38,723 bases of DNA from Ruminococcus flavefaciens (GTDB lineage Bacteria > Bacillota > Clostridia > Oscillospirales > Ruminococcaceae), in assembly GCF_900108555.1 (NCBI RefSeq), contig NZ_FNWV01000018.1, forward strand, positions 1-38,723, written 5' to 3'. Positions within the stretch are counted from its first letter, which is position 1. The number at the start of each line of letters is the position of its first letter. The notes beneath the pieces were generated by a model that was not told the origin of the DNA, did no database searches, and was given only the letters and a program-made list of their open reading frames with translations. This document shows, in pieces, positions 38,395 through 38,723 of the stretch. A program made the translations under genes and the position numbers.

Positions 38395-38723
38395 ATGAAT
38401 ATTGTCATAGCAGAAGAAAAACAGGTAAAAACAATTGTAGACATGTCTGTCAGAGCATTTGAAACAGACGTAAATGTTGGCGGAACAAAAGGCGACTGTC
38501 CGCCTGAATATGATTCAGTAGAATGGCATAAACAAATGGCTCGAGAGGGGCATTTGTATCAGGCAATGATAGGAAAAGATATTGTGGGAGCAGCCATCAT
38601 ATTCTCGGACGAAACAAAAAATACTGTGTACATTGGCAGAATTTTTATTGACAGCATCTATCATAGAAAAGGTTATGGAACTCATTTAATGGAGTGCATA
38701 GAAAAGTACTACCCATTTGCCGA
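38395..38723 (+). CDS. GNAT-family N-acetyltransferase, partial (3' end outside window)
   Basis: The ATG at 38395 has GAGGAAG 6 nt upstream. 109 codons are visible, starting MNIVIAEEKQVKTIVDMSVRAFE. Motif A for acetyl-CoA is clear: IGRIFIDSIYHRKGYGTHLMECIEKYY (R-K-G-Y-G-T). It transfers an acetyl group to an unknown amine. The gene runs off the right edge. Confidence 0.88.
   Translation, partial: MNIVIAEEKQVKTIVDMSVRAFETDVNVGGTKGDCPPEYDSVEWHKQMAREGHLYQAMIGKDIVGAAIIFSDETKNTVYIGRIFIDSIYHRKGYGTHLMECIEKYYPFA

Overview
The window reads as accessory DNA from a low-to-moderate GC anaerobic Firmicute. A gut or rumen clostridial genome of the Ruminococcus/Oscillospiraceae type is the best guess. It rests on AGGAGG-type ribosome sites, hybrid cluster protein and ferredoxin genes, small Clostridia-type mobilization modules and the absence of aerobic respiration genes. 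No rRNA or housekeeping marker is present, so the genus is inference.

Layout. (1) 1-1617: a complete IS4-type insertion sequence with perfect 17-bp inverted ends, sitting in a small serine recombinase gene whose 3' part follows (1618-2189). (2) 2232-3611 and 22529-24432, minus strand: two halves of one gene for a RecB-like nuclease fused to an SNF2-type helicase. They are separated by (3) an 18.9-kb integrative mobilizable element (3611-22529). Joining the flanks at the shared GTGCCG core restores one open frame of 1093 codons through helicase motif III (ATGTPLCNS). The element has a large serine recombinase next to its right end, MobC and a relaxase with an oriT-like region, and no conjugation pore or coupling protein.

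Cargo of the element: a redox and nitrosative-stress block (CoA-disulfide reductase with rhodanese domain, thioredoxin, ferredoxin plus NapH-like membrane protein, ferredoxin-like protein, Hcp, NimA-like flavoprotein) with two Crp/Fnr regulators; a MarR-MATE efflux pair; a LysR-YeiH pair; and an EamA transporter. Three promoters of the redox block share one geometry: a dyad centred about 41 bp upstream of the predicted start with a good -10 and no clear -35. That is class II activation by Crp-family dimers. Two dyads are of TGTGAC/GTCACA type and one is TTGTAATTACAA type, matching two regulators with different recognition helices.

(4) 24552-27492, minus strand: the genes upstream of the split helicase are a WYL-domain regulator, a protein resembling the uracil-DNA-glycosylase fold, a DnaQ-like exonuclease and a DUF1643 protein. 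With the nuclease-helicase they form a candidate, possibly undescribed, DNA-targeting (anti-phage) operon that is currently broken by the mobilizable element but should be repaired by its excision.

(5) 27630-28831: an unknown gene and a junction with tandem 11-bp repeats, a strong terminator and a 23-bp tRNA 3' end (tRNA-Trp-like). (6) 28832-35395, minus strand: a second integrated element with tyrosine integrase, small HTH protein, a 1015-aa ATPase with DUF927-like front and HerA/TraG-like motor, and an ImmA/IrrE-type metallopeptidase with an HTH-like tail. (7) 35768-38723: chromosomal-looking genes: SDR oxidoreductase, DUF4303-like protein, LRR-like membrane protein, helix-hairpin-helix protein and the start of a GNAT acetyltransferase cut by the window edge.
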